From contig NZ_JAUSUQ010000016.1 of NCBI RefSeq assembly GCF_030814135.1, positions 1 through 64,000 on the forward strand: DNA of 64,000 nt, in the 5' to 3' direction. This document shows positions 37,630 through 47,113 of this stretch, piece by piece (the first letter of the stretch is position 1; each line of letters begins with the position of its first letter). The translations under genes and the position numbers were made by a program. The notes under the pieces were generated by a model, which saw only the letters and a list, made by a program, of their open reading frames with translations, ran no database searches and was not told the origin of the DNA. Origin of the DNA: Caldalkalibacillus uzonensis. Lineage in GTDB: Bacteria > Bacillota > Bacilli > Caldalkalibacillales > Caldalkalibacillaceae.

Positions 37630-39021
37630 ATGGACCAGACCAATGCTGTGATTTTAGCTGCGGGAAAAGGAACCAGGATGAAGTCAAAATGGCCCAAGGT
37701 GCTTCATCCTGTTTGCGGCAAACCCATGGTGCAACACGTGATTGATGCTGTGCATCAAACCGCTGCGAAAGCGAACATTTATGTCGTGGTGGGCCATGGA
37801 GCAGAACATGTCCGGCAGGAGCTGGGTGAAGCGTATACATATGTGATGCAAGAGGAACAGTTGGGCACCGGTCATGCCGTGCTGATGGCTGAACCTCACT
37901 TGAGGGAAGTGCACGGGCAGACATTGGTGTTATGCGGGGACACGCCGCTGATCACCACTCAAACCTTGCAAGCCTTTTTAGAAGCGCATGAACAGGCCCA
38001 AGCCGCAGTCAGCATCCTGACGACTATTGTGGATGATCCTGCGGGATACGGGCGCATTATTCGTGATGAACAGGGACATGTCACAAAGATTGTGGAGCAC
38101 AAGGATGCCACACCTGCCGAACAGCAGGTGAAAGAAATCAACACGGGCATCTATTGTTTTGACAATCAAAAATTAATGTATGCCTTATCCCGTATAACGA
38201 ATGATAATGCACAGGGTGAATATTATCTGACAGACTGCATTGAGGTGCTGGAGAAGGAAGGGGAAAAAGTTGCCGCTTACATCACCCGGGATACAGAAGA
38301 GATTATGGGTGTCAACGACCGCGTAGCCTTGGCTCAGGCAGAAAAGGTCATGCGGCGGAGGATTAATGAACGGCATATGTGCCAGGGCGTGACCCTGATT
38401 GATCCTGAGCAGACTTATATTGGTCCCGATGTGGTCATTGGTCAGGATACAGTGATCTATCCGGGTACTGTGCTTACTGGACGAACAGTGATCGATGAGG
38501 ATTGCCAGATTGGCCCCTATACAGAACTGGCCAATGTAGAGGTAGGGAAGGCTGCCACCATCGCTCACTCCAAGGCGGTGGACAGCCGGATCGGTGAAAA
38601 AACCCAAGTGGGGCCGTTTGCGTATATCCGGCCTGGAACCACGATAGGTAACGGGTGCCGGGTCGGCAATTTTGTAGAGGTTAAAAATTCAGTTGTAAAA
38701 GATGGGGCGAAAATTCCCCATTTAAGTTATGTGGGTGATGCGGATATCGGGGAAAGGGTCAATATGGGCTGCGGTTCTATCACCGTTAATTATGACGGCA
38801 GTCAGAAACACCGCACGGTGGTGGAGAATGACAGTTTCGTAGGGTGTAATGTCAACCTGGTTGCCCCGGTTACCATCGGAGAAGGGGCTTATATTGCTGC
38901 AGGCTCAACCATTACCCATTCAGTCCCGGGCCACAGCTTGGCTATTGCCCGAGAGAGGCAAACAGTGAAAGAGGATTATGCCCGCAAACTGAAGCAAGGC
39001 AAGCAACGTCAAGATGGTTAA
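37630..39021 (+). CDS. glmU: Bifunctional GlmU: GlcN-1-P acetyltransferase and GlcNAc-1-P uridyltransferase
   Basis: Makes UDP-GlcNAc for peptidoglycan and teichoic acids. The N-terminal nucleotidyltransferase has [21 protein letters not shown]. The C-terminal left-handed beta-helix starts near residue 250 (hexapeptide repeats such as [19 protein letters not shown]). The acetyltransferase site region is GNFVEVKNS and [10 protein letters not shown]. The length is 463 residues. Of two adjacent ATGs the second is 6 nt from GGAGG and is chosen. Confidence 0.97.
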   Translation: MDQTNAVILAAGKGTRMKSKWPKVLHPVCGKPMVQHVIDAVHQTAAKANIYVVVGHGAEHVRQELGEAYTYVMQEEQLGTGHAVLMAEPHLREVHGQTLVLCGDTPLITTQTLQAFLEAHEQAQAAVSILTTIVDDPAGYGRIIRDEQGHVTKIVEHKDATPAEQQVKEINTGIYCFDNQKLMYALSRITNDNAQGEYYLTDCIEVLEKEGEKVAAYITRDTEEIMGVNDRVALAQAEKVMRRRINERHMCQGVTLIDPEQTYIGPDVVIGQDTVIYPGTVLTGRTVIDEDCQIGPYTELANVEVGKAATIAHSKAVDSRIGEKTQVGPFAYIRPGTTIGNGCRVGNFVEVKNSVVKDGAKIPHLSYVGDADIGERVNMGCGSITVNYDGSQKHRTVVENDSFVGCNVNLVAPVTIGEGAYIAAGSTITHSVPGHSLAIARERQTVKEDYARKLKQGKQRQDG

Positions 39022-39072
39022 AGACCTGCTGATAGCAGACAAAAAATGGATGTTGGAGGTTTAAGCAGAACA

Positions 39073-40023
39073 ATGCCACATTATCGTGATCCTAAATTGA
39101 AAGTATTTACCTGTAATGCCAATCCCTGTTTGGCTGAAGCGATTTGCGAACATATTGGCGTGCCTTTGGGCAAGGCCAACGTGACCCGTTTCAGCGATGG
39201 TGAGATTCAAGTTCACATCAATGAAAGTGTACGTGGCGCAGATGTGTTTGTCATTCAGTCCACCAGTGCCCCTGTCAATGAACATTTGATGGAGCTGTTG
39301 GTGATGGTGGATGCACTTAAACGTGCCTCGGCCAAAAGCATCAACGTCGTCATCCCCTACTATGGATATGCACGCCAAGACCGCAAGGCCCGGGCCAGAG
39401 ACCCCATTACGGCCAAGCTGGTAGCCAATTTGATTGAAACCGCTGGTGCATCACGGGTGATCACCATGGATCTTCACGCCACCCAAATTCAGGGATTCTT
39501 TGATATCCCCGTTGACCACTTGTTAGGTGTACCCATTTTGGCGGATTATTTTTTGACCAAAAACCTGGAAGACATTGTTGTCGTCTCTCCGGACCATGGC
39601 GGTGTGACCCGGGCCAGAAAGTTGGCTGAACGTCTGAAGGCGCCGATTGCCATCATTGACAAGCGCCGTCCCAAACCCAATGTCGCCGAAATTATGAACA
39701 TTGTCGGGGCCGTGGAGGACAAAGTGTGTATTTTGATAGACGATATTATTGATACGGCCGGCACCATTACCCTGGCTGCCAATGCTTTGGCGGAAAATGG
39801 CGCCAAGGAAGTGTATGCCTGCTGCACGCATCCGGTCCTTTCAGGCCCGGCCATTGAACGCATCCAACATTCCAAAATCAAGGAGCTGGTGGTGACGGAT
39901 ACCATCCCTCTTCCCGAGGAAAAGCAAATTGAAAAAACCCATGTGCTCTCCGTGGCACCGCTCATGGGCGAAGCAATTATCCGGGTGCATGAAGAGCTGT
40001 CAGTCAGCAAACTGTTTAACTGA
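39073..40023 (+). CDS. prs: Ribose-phosphate pyrophosphokinase
   Basis: Makes PRPP from ribose 5-phosphate and ATP for purine, pyrimidine, histidine and tryptophan synthesis. It has [17 protein letters not shown], the ATP region [11 protein letters not shown], and the PRPP motif [14 protein letters not shown]. About 316 residues (317 in B. subtilis). The start is uncertain. The chosen ATG has GGAGG 13 nt upstream, while an ATG nine codons earlier has no site. It directly follows glmU as in other Bacilli. Confidence 0.95.
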   Translation: MPHYRDPKLKVFTCNANPCLAEAICEHIGVPLGKANVTRFSDGEIQVHINESVRGADVFVIQSTSAPVNEHLMELLVMVDALKRASAKSINVVIPYYGYARQDRKARARDPITAKLVANLIETAGASRVITMDLHATQIQGFFDIPVDHLLGVPILADYFLTKNLEDIVVVSPDHGGVTRARKLAERLKAPIAIIDKRRPKPNVAEIMNIVGAVEDKVCILIDDIIDTAGTITLAANALAENGAKEVYACCTHPVLSGPAIERIQHSKIKELVVTDTIPLPEEKQIEKTHVLSVAPLMGEAIIRVHEELSVSKLFN

Positions 40024-40068
40024 TACAGGCCTATTAGGGGCGTAGGCCCCATCAAATGCAGGACAAAG

Positions 40069-40094
40069 GTTTGGCATCCTTTCAGAACGGGAAT
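40069..40094 (+). promoter_or_regulatory. possible sigma-B promoter of ctc
   Basis: GTTTGG-N14-GGGAAT resembles the general-stress consensus GTTTAA-N13-15-GGGTAT (two mismatches in -35, one in -10). The spacer shares ATCCTT with the classic B. subtilis ctc promoter as I remember it. Confidence 0.4.
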
Positions 40095-40138
40095 AGTAAG
40101 TATGAGTTTAATGTTATGAGGGGAAGGTGAGCCAAACC

Positions 40139-40765
40139 ATGTTAACCTTGCGTGTTGATGAAAGACAGGACTTGCGCAAGTCTGTCCGCAGAAAATTGAG
40201 ACAGTCTGGGAAGATTCCAGGGGTGGTATACGGCAAAACAATCGGGAGCAAGCCGATTCAGGTGCCGGAAACTGAGCTGGTTCAACTCCTGAAAAAACAT
40301 GGTAAAAATGCTGTGATCAGACTCGAGCTTGACGGAGCAAAACCAACAGTGATGATGGGGGAGCTTCAAGTAGATCCTCTCAAAGATGATCTGTTGCACG
40401 TTGATTTCTTTGAGATTAAAATGGATGAGGAAATGACGGTTAGTGTCCCGGTGGAGATTGTTGGTGAGTCTGCCGCTGAAAAGAAGGGCGGCGTCCTGCA
40501 AAAGCAATACCAAGAGATTGAAGTGAAGTGCTTGCCCCAAAATGTTCCTGAATCCATACAGGTGGATGCGGGCGGTTTGGATATTGGTGACAGTATAACT
40601 GTGGGAGATCTTCAGTTGGACGAGGGCGTGGCAGTGGTACTCGAGCCTGATACGGTGCTTGTCTCCGTCGCGGCGCCCACACCTGAGCAAGGGCCGGTGG
40701 ATAAAAACACAGACAATGAAGAACCCCCGGAATTGGTTGAGCGCCAAGAGGATGCGGAAGAATAA
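40139..40765 (+). CDS. ctc: 50S ribosomal protein bL25/general stress protein Ctc
   Basis: Binds 5S rRNA in the ribosome. In B. subtilis Ctc is made under stress. The N-terminal bL25 domain (LRVDERQDLRKSVRRKLRQSGKIPGVVYG) is followed by the TL5-like beta domain and an acidic tail rich in Asp and Glu. The length is 208 residues. GAAGGTGA lies about 8 nt before the ATG. A GTG four codons earlier overlaps it. It sits between prs and pth as expected. Confidence 0.95.
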   Translation: MLTLRVDERQDLRKSVRRKLRQSGKIPGVVYGKTIGSKPIQVPETELVQLLKKHGKNAVIRLELDGAKPTVMMGELQVDPLKDDLLHVDFFEIKMDEEMTVSVPVEIVGESAAEKKGGVLQKQYQEIEVKCLPQNVPESIQVDAGGLDIGDSITVGDLQLDEGVAVVLEPDTVLVSVAAPTPEQGPVDKNTDNEEPPELVERQEDAEE

Positions 40766-40787
40766 AACGTTATACACAGAAGGGAAC

Positions 40788-40814
40788 AAGGCGTAACCAT
40801 CAAGGTTGCGCCTT
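40788..40814 (+). terminator. weak hairpin after ctc
   Basis: AAGGCG-T-AACC pairs with GGTT-G-CGCCTT. No clear T run follows, so it may attenuate rather than end transcription. Confidence 0.4.
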
Positions 40815-40837
40815 AGATACGTAGAGGAGGTTTTGGT

Positions 40838-41407
40838 GTGAAGTTGGTAGTAGGCTTAGGCAATCCGGGTCCCAAATATGAACAGACACGGCACAATATC
40901 GGTTTTTTGACTGTGGACCGTTTGGCTGAAAGGCTGGGCGTTGCCATCACCAGGGAGAAGTGGCGCGGCCTGGCGGCGGAAACTTCGGTGAGAGGCCAAA
41001 CAATACTGCTGTTCAAGCCTTTGACTTATATGAACCGCTCCGGTGAAGCTGTCGCGGAAGTGGTCCGCTTTTTTCAATGCGAGGCTGACGAGGTGCTGGT
41101 GATTTATGACGATTTGGACTTGCCCTTTGGGACCATGAAGTTAAGAATGAAAGGCGGTCATGGGGGACATAACGGCGTCCGTTCTGTGATTGACCATTTA
41201 AGCAGTCAAACCTTCAAGCGCATCCGCATGGGCATCGGACGGCCTGAGGATGGGGATGTTGTTAATTATGTGCTTAGTCCCTTTCATCCACAGGAACGGG
41301 AGCACCTGTCCGAATTTATTGACAGAGGAGCAAGTGCAGCGAGAGATTATTTGGAGACAGGGGATTTTTCCCGGGTGATGAATGTATATAATCAAAAACA
41401 GCGCTGA
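40838..41407 (+). CDS. pth: Peptidyl-tRNA hydrolase
   Basis: Releases peptides from peptidyl-tRNA that dropped off ribosomes. It has VGLGNPGPKYEQTRHNIGF with the catalytic His in TRHN, the FKPLTYMNRSGEAV block and YDDLDLPFG with the catalytic Asp. Also present is GGHGGHNGVRSV. The length is 189 residues. The start is GTG with GAGGAGG upstream. Confidence 0.97.
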   Translation: MKLVVGLGNPGPKYEQTRHNIGFLTVDRLAERLGVAITREKWRGLAAETSVRGQTILLFKPLTYMNRSGEAVAEVVRFFQCEADEVLVIYDDLDLPFGTMKLRMKGGHGGHNGVRSVIDHLSSQTFKRIRMGIGRPEDGDVVNYVLSPFHPQEREHLSEFIDRGASAARDYLETGDFSRVMNVYNQKQR

Positions 41408-41434
41408 ATTTCTGGCAATTGTAGCACTGAAGCA

Positions 41435-41465
41435 GGAATGTTTCGTCCGCTGTGGAGGCATACTA
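41435..41465 (+). promoter_or_regulatory. putative forespore sigma-F promoter of fin
   Basis: GGAATG-N18-CATACTA. The -10 matches the forespore consensus perfectly and the -35 at four of six positions. B. subtilis fin is a sigma-F regulon member. Confidence 0.65.
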
Positions 41466-41495
41466 GAATTAACATTGTTTTGTAGGGGGATGACG

Positions 41496-41723
41496 ATGTC
41501 TGTCCATTATGTATGCCGCCACTGCGGGATAAAAATAGGTGAAATTAAAGCCAATGTGTCTGAGGTGCAGCTGGGATTTCATACCTTAAGCCCTGAGGAA
41601 AAACAGGAGATCTTGCTTTATCAGGAGAATGGTGATATAGTAGCCCAAGTAACATGTGAATATTGCCAGGAGGCCATTGAACGAAATCCGGAATGGCTTC
41701 TGTTGCATAAAATACATCATTGA
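41496..41723 (+). CDS. fin: Anti-sigma-F factor Fin (YabK)
   Basis: Small zinc protein that helps switch the forespore from sigma-F to sigma-G by inhibiting sigma-F on RNA polymerase. The 75-residue protein has CRHCGIKIGEI near the N-terminus and CEYCQEAIERNPEW near the C-terminus, the paired Cys motifs of Fin. TAGGGGG stands 6 nt before the chosen ATG. The longer open frame upstream overlaps the pth end and has no site. It is located between pth and mfd as in B. subtilis. Confidence 0.93.
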   Translation: MSVHYVCRHCGIKIGEIKANVSEVQLGFHTLSPEEKQEILLYQENGDIVAQVTCEYCQEAIERNPEWLLLHKIHH

Positions 41724-41772
41724 AACGGCTTTCCGGCTTCTGTTTTTTTAGAGGAACGGAGAGGAGGCAAAC

Positions 41773-44700
41773 ATGAAAGAGCTGATTCAGACTTTTAGCC
41801 AGGGAACTGATTTCCAACATGTGCTGACCGCCCTCCAAAATGGGATTAAAGAACAACTGGTTACCGGGTTGAATGGGTCTTCAAGAACCCTGTTTATGAG
41901 TGCCCTGTTCCGGGAAAATCATGAAGCGCAATTAGTGGTCACACACAATTTGCATCAAGCCCAAAAAATCTATGAAGATTTAATAGAGTGGCTGGATGCA
42001 GACTCTGTTTATCTGTATCCTGTCAATGAACTGATCTCCTCCGAAATTGCCACGGCCAGTCCAGAATTTAAACGGCAGCGGATTGAAGTGTTAAATAAGC
42101 TGGCCTTGGGAGAGAAGGTCGTCGTCATTGTCCCCTTAGCCGGTTTGAAGCGCTTGCTTCCTCCCCCGTCTGTGTGGAAGAAAGCGCAGCTTTCTATTGC
42201 CTGGGGAGAGGAGATTAACTTAGAAGAGCTGCAGGAAAAGCTATTGGTCATGGGGTATAAGAGAGTGGAAATGGTAGAGTCAGAGGGGGAGTACAGCATC
42301 CGCGGCGGCATTATTGATATTTATCCGCCTGCCTTGGCTCCTGTCCGCATTGAGTTGTTTGATACGGAAGTAGACTCTATCCGTACCTTTGATATCGACA
42401 CCCAGCGTTCCACAGAAAACATCCAAAGTGTCACCATCGGCCCCAGTGTGGAGTGGATCTTATTCGAAGAGCATTATCAGTTCGGGGCCCAAAAAGTAGA
42501 AGAAGCTTTAAAAGATCAACTGGCCAAAGTGAGAGATGAAGAAGTTAAAACCAAACTGTCCGAGCACATAGGCTGGGAAATTGAGCAATTGCGCCAAAAA
42601 ACCCCGTTCCAAGGGATCTATAAATATATGTCTTGTTTTTACGGCCAGCGTACAACCTTGGTTGATTATTTTAGACCAGGGTCTGTTGTCATTTTAGACG
42701 AACCGACCCGTTTGGTGGAGGCAGAGACCAATTTCCAGCGGGAAGAAACGGAATGGAAAACGTTGATGATGCATACCGGGGAATTTTTGCCTGAGCTGTC
42801 CATCTCTATTTCCTTTGATCAATGGAAGGAAAAGGTTAGAAAACCTCTTATTTACTTGTCGCTCTTCTTACGTCAAATTCCCCAGGCCAGCCCGCAAAAT
42901 ATTGTACATTTTACGTCGAAGCCGATGCAGCATTTTCACAGCCAGTTTCCTGTTTTGGAAGCAGAGATTAACCGCTGGCAAAAGAACAGACATACCATTG
43001 TTTTTCTGGCCGGGGATCATGAACGGGCTGAACGCATGGTGCGCATTCTGGATGACTTCAAGATTGAAGCCAGAAAGTTAAAACAGGACGCGCCTCTTGT
43101 GGAGGGGATTCCTGTCGTGATGGTCGGGCGGATTCAGTCCGGTTTTGAACTGCCCACCCACCGGCTGGCAGTGGTGACCGAAGGTGAGCTGTTTACCCAG
43201 CAGAAAAAGAAAAAGTCCCGTACCCAGACCCAAGTTTCCAATGCGGAGCGGATCAAAAGTTATACGGATCTGAATGAAGGGGATTATGTGGTTCATATCA
43301 ACCACGGGATCGGCCGTTATGTGGGTTTAAAGACATTGGAAATTAATGGTGCTCACAAGGATTATCTGCACATTCAATATGCCGGAGATGACAAATTATA
43401 CGTTCCGGTTGAAAATATTGACCAGGTCCAAAAATATCTGGGCAGTGAAGATAAGGCCCCCAAACTGTATAAATTAGGCGGCAATGAGTGGAAGCGCGTC
43501 AAAAGCCGTGTGCGCTCCTCTGTACAAGATATTGCCGAGCATTTGCTTAAATTGTATGCCAAACGGGAAGCCACGCCCGGTTATGCTTTCAGCCCTGACA
43601 CGGAGATACACCGTGAATTTGATGCCATGTTCCCGTACGAGGAGACACCTGATCAAAAGCGGGCCATTGAAGAAATCAAACAGGACATGGAAAAGCCTCG
43701 TCCCATGGATCGTCTCTTGTGCGGTGACGTAGGCTATGGCAAAACGGAAGTGGCCATTCGTGCTGCCTTTAAAGCAGTGATGGACGGCAAACAGGTGGCC
43801 GTTCTGGTGCCCACCACCATTTTGGCCCAGCAACATTATGAAACCTTTAAGGAGCGGTTTCATGATTTTCCAGTTGAAATTGATGTGTTGAGCCGTTTCC
43901 GCAGCCGTAAACAGCAAAACGAAACAGTAAAAAAAATTAAGAGTGGTGTCGTGGACATCATCATCGGCACCCACCGTTTGCTTTCTAAAGATGTGCAATT
44001 TAAAGATTTGGGCTTGTTGATCGTGGACGAAGAGCAACGCTTTGGAGTGACTCATAAGGAGAAAATTAAACAACTGAAAGCCAACGTGGATGTGCTCACC
44101 TTGACCGCCACTCCCATCCCCCGGACATTGCACATGTCCATGCTGGGGGTGCGTGATCTGTCTGTGATTGAAACTCCTCCGGAAAACCGTTTCCCCGTAC
44201 AGACGTATGTGGTTGAGTATCAGGGCGCACTGGTACGCGAGGCCATTGAGCGGGAACTGGCCCGGGGTGGCCAGGTCTATTTCGTCTACAACCAAGTGCA
44301 GGGGATCGAACGCAAGGCGGAAGAGATACGGGTCCTGGTACCCGATGCCAGGGTAGCAGTGGCTCACGGCCAAATGAAGGAAACAGAGCTGGAAGCTATT
44401 ATGCTCGATTTCTTGGATGGGGAATACGATGTCCTGGTCAGCACCACCATTATTGAGACAGGGGTTGACATTCCCAATGTCAACACGCTGATCATCTATG
44501 ATGCCGATAAGATGGGGCTGTCCCAGCTGTATCAGTTGCGCGGGCGTGTTGGCCGTTCCAATCGCACTGCTTACGCTTACTTTACCTATCAGCGAGGCAA
44601 AGTGTTGTCCGAAGTGGCTGAAAAACGCTTGGAAGCGATCAAGGAGTTTACGGAGCTCGGCTCCGGATTTAAGATCGCCATGCGCGATTTGGCCATCCGG

Positions 44701-45351
44701 GGAGCGGGCAACTTGCTGGGCGCTGAACAACATGGCTTTATCAATTCCGTCGGCTTTGATCTCTATTCTCAAATGTTAAAAGAAGCGATCGAGGAACTGA
44801 AAGGAGAGCGTCCCCAGGAAGAACCGGTTGAATTGGAGATGGACATACACATCGATGCCTATATTCCCGAAGATTATGTCATAGACGGTAAGCAGAAAAT
44901 TGAAATGTACAAAAGGGTGGCAGCAGTCAATACATTACAAGATGTGCAAGAGGTGGAAGAGGAATTTATGGACCGTTTTGGCGCTCCGCCTCCCCCTGCC
45001 CGCCGCTTAATTAAGCTGTCCAAACTGAAAGCCTATGCCAAACGATATAAATTTGATACGGTTGTGTTAAAGGATCAGGTGCTGAAGATGCTGTTTCATC
45101 CCTCCCAAAATGATAAAATAGATGGGGGCCAATTGTTTAAACTGGCCAGTCAATATGGACGCAAAGTGGGGCTCATTTCCGATGTACAGATCGGGATCAC
45201 GGTGAAAGTGAAGGGCATGAGCGAAGACGAATGGCTGGATTTAACACTGGACCTGTTGGCCCAAATGGCTGAAGCCCATGTGATTAAAGGAGAGGAAAAT
45301 AATGTTCACAGCAACCAACTTGAACCAAGAGGGGAAAAGCAGGCACTATAA
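41773..45351 (+). CDS. mfd: Transcription-repair coupling factor Mfd
   Basis: DNA translocase that displaces stalled RNA polymerase and recruits UvrA. Its 1192 residues are in family order. A UvrB-like N-terminal module comes first (IRGGIIDIYPP). The RNA-polymerase-interacting domain follows at about 490-560 (LNEGDYVVHINHGIGRYVGL). The RecG-like helicase has GDVGYGKTEVA and VDEEQRFG, with motif VI in QLRGRVGRSNR. The TRCF C-terminal domain comes last. GGAGAGGAGG precedes the ATG. Its last 50 bp overlap the next gene in another frame. Confidence 0.98.
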   Translation: MKELIQTFSQGTDFQHVLTALQNGIKEQLVTGLNGSSRTLFMSALFRENHEAQLVVTHNLHQAQKIYEDLIEWLDADSVYLYPVNELISSEIATASPEFKRQRIEVLNKLALGEKVVVIVPLAGLKRLLPPPSVWKKAQLSIAWGEEINLEELQEKLLVMGYKRVEMVESEGEYSIRGGIIDIYPPALAPVRIELFDTEVDSIRTFDIDTQRSTENIQSVTIGPSVEWILFEEHYQFGAQKVEEALKDQLAKVRDEEVKTKLSEHIGWEIEQLRQKTPFQGIYKYMSCFYGQRTTLVDYFRPGSVVILDEPTRLVEAETNFQREETEWKTLMMHTGEFLPELSISISFDQWKEKVRKPLIYLSLFLRQIPQASPQNIVHFTSKPMQHFHSQFPVLEAEINRWQKNRHTIVFLAGDHERAERMVRILDDFKIEARKLKQDAPLVEGIPVVMVGRIQSGFELPTHRLAVVTEGELFTQQKKKKSRTQTQVSNAERIKSYTDLNEGDYVVHINHGIGRYVGLKTLEINGAHKDYLHIQYAGDDKLYVPVENIDQVQKYLGSEDKAPKLYKLGGNEWKRVKSRVRSSVQDIAEHLLKLYAKREATPGYAFSPDTEIHREFDAMFPYEETPDQKRAIEEIKQDMEKPRPMDRLLCGDVGYGKTEVAIRAAFKAVMDGKQVAVLVPTTILAQQHYETFKERFHDFPVEIDVLSRFRSRKQQNETVKKIKSGVVDIIIGTHRLLSKDVQFKDLGLLIVDEEQRFGVTHKEKIKQLKANVDVLTLTATPIPRTLHMSMLGVRDLSVIETPPENRFPVQTYVVEYQGALVREAIERELARGGQVYFVYNQVQGIERKAEEIRVLVPDARVAVAHGQMKETELEAIMLDFLDGEYDVLVSTTIIETGVDIPNVNTLIIYDADKMGLSQLYQLRGRVGRSNRTAYAYFTYQRGKVLSEVAEKRLEAIKEFTELGSGFKIAMRDLAIRGAGNLLGAEQHGFINSVGFDLYSQMLKEAIEELKGERPQEEPVELEMDIHIDAYIPEDYVIDGKQKIEMYKRVAAVNTLQDVQEVEEEFMDRFGAPPPPARRLIKLSKLKAYAKRYKFDTVVLKDQVLKMLFHPSQNDKIDGGQLFKLASQYGRKVGLISDVQIGITVKVKGMSEDEWLDLTLDLLAQMAEAHVIKGEENNVHSNQLEPRGEKQAL

Positions 45352-46288
45352 GCGCCTTCGGCGCTTTGGCTTGCTGTGTCTTGTTTTGCTGTTAACGGTG
45401 ACCGCCTGCGGTAACCGGGAAGAGACAGAAGAAACAAATAACGAATCCGCTGATCAGGCCCAGCTGACCATTGAATTTCCGGAAGTGGACCGTGAAGGTT
45501 TAACTGAGGATCATGTGGTAGCCACCTATGATCAAGGAGAAATTCGCGGTGACGAATTGGCTCACTATCTGGCCATTCAAGCGTTTATGCAGCCGCATGC
45601 GGACATTAATGACCCGGAAATAAGGAAAACTTTTGTCCAGTTTATGGTAGCTGAGCGGCTGATTATGGCTGAAATGGCGGAAGCCGATCTGGACTGGGCG
45701 GAAAAGGAAGCTGAACAGCTGTGGCAAGATGTGCAGCTGGCTTATGATCAGGAAACATTAGAGCGAGCCTATGAGACGTTAGACATCAGTGAAGATGATG
45801 TGAAACAATACCTGCGCCGTTATGCGGTGATGCAGCAATATTTCAGGGAGAAATTAACTGAAGAGGAACGGACCAAGGCCAGTGTGCGCCACATTTTGAT
45901 CTCTACAATGCATGATTTGAGTGAAGAGGAAGCCAGACAAAAAGCGTATGATCTGTACACGGAACTGGAGCAGGGTGCTGACTTTGCCGAGCTGGCCCGG
46001 GAGCATTCCCAAGATCCGGGCAGCAAAGAGAACGGCGGTCTGTATGAAGATGCACCTGTCGTGCTGTGGGTGCCTGAGTTCCGACAAGCGACACTGGAGC
46101 AGGAGATTGGTGAAATCGGCAAACCGGTCCAAACGGATTACGGTTTTCACATTATTAAAGTGGAAGCGCGTTATGTGGCTGAACTGGATGACATGGAACC
46201 TGCCGAGATCAGCCAATTGACCGGGCAAAAGTTTGTCCATTATCTTGAACAGGAATTGCCGCAACATATTCAGGACATTAATTTATAA
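45302..46288 (+). CDS. PrsA-like peptidyl-prolyl isomerase lipoprotein
   Basis: Extracytoplasmic foldase. The 328-residue precursor has a basic N-terminus, a hydrophobic stretch and the lipobox VTAC (Cys36). An acidic linker, a SurA-like helical region and a parvulin domain at about residues 190-285 follow (ASVRHILISTMHDLSEEEAR, FAELAREHSQDPGSKENGG, YGFHIIKV). It starts inside the 3' end of mfd with AAAGGAGAGG upstream, an unusual 50-bp overlap. In B. subtilis a PpiC-type gene (yacD) lies between hslO and cysK. None is seen there in this window, so this gene may replace it, which is inference. Confidence 0.87.
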   Translation: MFTATNLNQEGKSRHYKRLRRFGLLCLVLLLTVTACGNREETEETNNESADQAQLTIEFPEVDREGLTEDHVVATYDQGEIRGDELAHYLAIQAFMQPHADINDPEIRKTFVQFMVAERLIMAEMAEADLDWAEKEAEQLWQDVQLAYDQETLERAYETLDISEDDVKQYLRRYAVMQQYFREKLTEEERTKASVRHILISTMHDLSEEEARQKAYDLYTELEQGADFAELAREHSQDPGSKENGGLYEDAPVVLWVPEFRQATLEQEIGEIGKPVQTDYGFHIIKVEARYVAELDDMEPAEISQLTGQKFVHYLEQELPQHIQDINL

Positions 46289-46296
46289 GACGAACC

Positions 46297-46321
46297 AAAG
46301 GGGGCTGATGCTCCCTTTTAA
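46297..46321 (+). terminator. terminator of the PrsA-like gene
   Basis: AAAGGGGG pairs with CTCCCTTT (one G-U pair) with a 6-nt loop and a short T tail. Confidence 0.55.
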
Positions 46322-46464
46322 TCTCTTGCTTAAAAACCTTCGTTTTCTTGTCCATCGATGCATATGTTTTGCCAGCCAACAAATAATATGGAAAAGCGTT
46401 TATTCCAGTAATATCTTGCACAGTCAATTGATACAACATCATGGAAAGTGAGGGCATCAAGATT

Positions 46465-47007
46465 ATGAAAGCAACTGGGATTGTTCGTCGAATTGATGAT
46501 TTAGGCAGAGTGGTGATTCCGAAGGAAATCCGCCGCACGTTGCGCATTAGGGAAGGCGATCCATTGGAGATTTTTGTGGATCGCGACGGGGAAGTGATTT
46601 TAAAGAAATATTCTCCCATTGGCGAGCTGGGTGACTTTGCCCAGGAATATGCCGATTCGTTATACGAAAGTTTGGGGCATATCGCCTTGATTTCTGACCG
46701 GGATTCCATTATTGCTGTTTCTGGGGCATCGAAAAAAACCTATATGGAAAAAGGGATCGGTGACATCGTTGAAACCAGCATGAATGAGCGCAAAACAATC
46801 GTTGAAAACACCAAGGGAACCCATGAAATCTGCAAAGATATGCGCGAAGAGTATGCAGCATTTTGTATCGCACCCATTATCGCCGGCGGGGACCCGATTG
46901 GTTCGGTGATCCTGATCAGTCAGAAAGATGGCGTTGCCATGGGTGATGTGGAAATCAAGCTTGCTGAGACGGCAGCCGGATTTTTGGCCAAGCAGATGGA
47001 GCAATAG
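46465..47007 (+). CDS. spoVT: Stage V sporulation regulator SpoVT
   Basis: Forespore transcription factor that tunes sigma-G genes. It has an N-terminal AbrB-type DNA-binding domain (KATGIVRRIDDLGRVVIPKE) and a C-terminal GAF-like domain (about residues 55-180). The length is 180 residues. The ATG is chosen by family N-terminus. GAGGG lies 11 nt upstream, and an ATG eight codons earlier is possible. A weak sigma-G-like promoter (GTAATA-N16-GATACAA, 46408-46436) lies close upstream. Confidence 0.96.
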   Translation: MKATGIVRRIDDLGRVVIPKEIRRTLRIREGDPLEIFVDRDGEVILKKYSPIGELGDFAQEYADSLYESLGHIALISDRDSIIAVSGASKKTYMEKGIGDIVETSMNERKTIVENTKGTHEICKDMREEYAAFCIAPIIAGGDPIGSVILISQKDGVAMGDVEIKLAETAAGFLAKQMEQ

Positions 47008-47015
47008 GATGCAGG

Positions 47016-47048
47016 AGGCTGTTGACCCAGGTCAACAGCCTTTTTTTC
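47016..47048 (+). terminator. spoVT terminator
   Basis: AGGCTGTTGAC / GTCAACAGCCT with a 4-nt loop and seven T. Confidence 0.93.
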
Positions 47049-47113
47049 TCTTGTCTGTGCGAATGATGTTTATGATATAATGTGATCAGTTTGACATGAG
47101 AGGGGACCCCCAG

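Noticed and set aside
40026-40046. GGCCTA / TAGGCC hairpin after prs as a terminator
   Set aside because: No T tract follows. It may be a chance or RNA-stability structure only.
40142-40789. Minus-strand open frame of about 215 codons opposite ctc
   Set aside because: Completely antisense to a conserved ribosomal protein gene, with no recognisable protein features.
43474-44772. Long open frame (about 430 codons) on the minus strand inside mfd
   Set aside because: It lies fully opposite the conserved helicase domain of mfd, has no ribosome site or family features and reflects codon bias.
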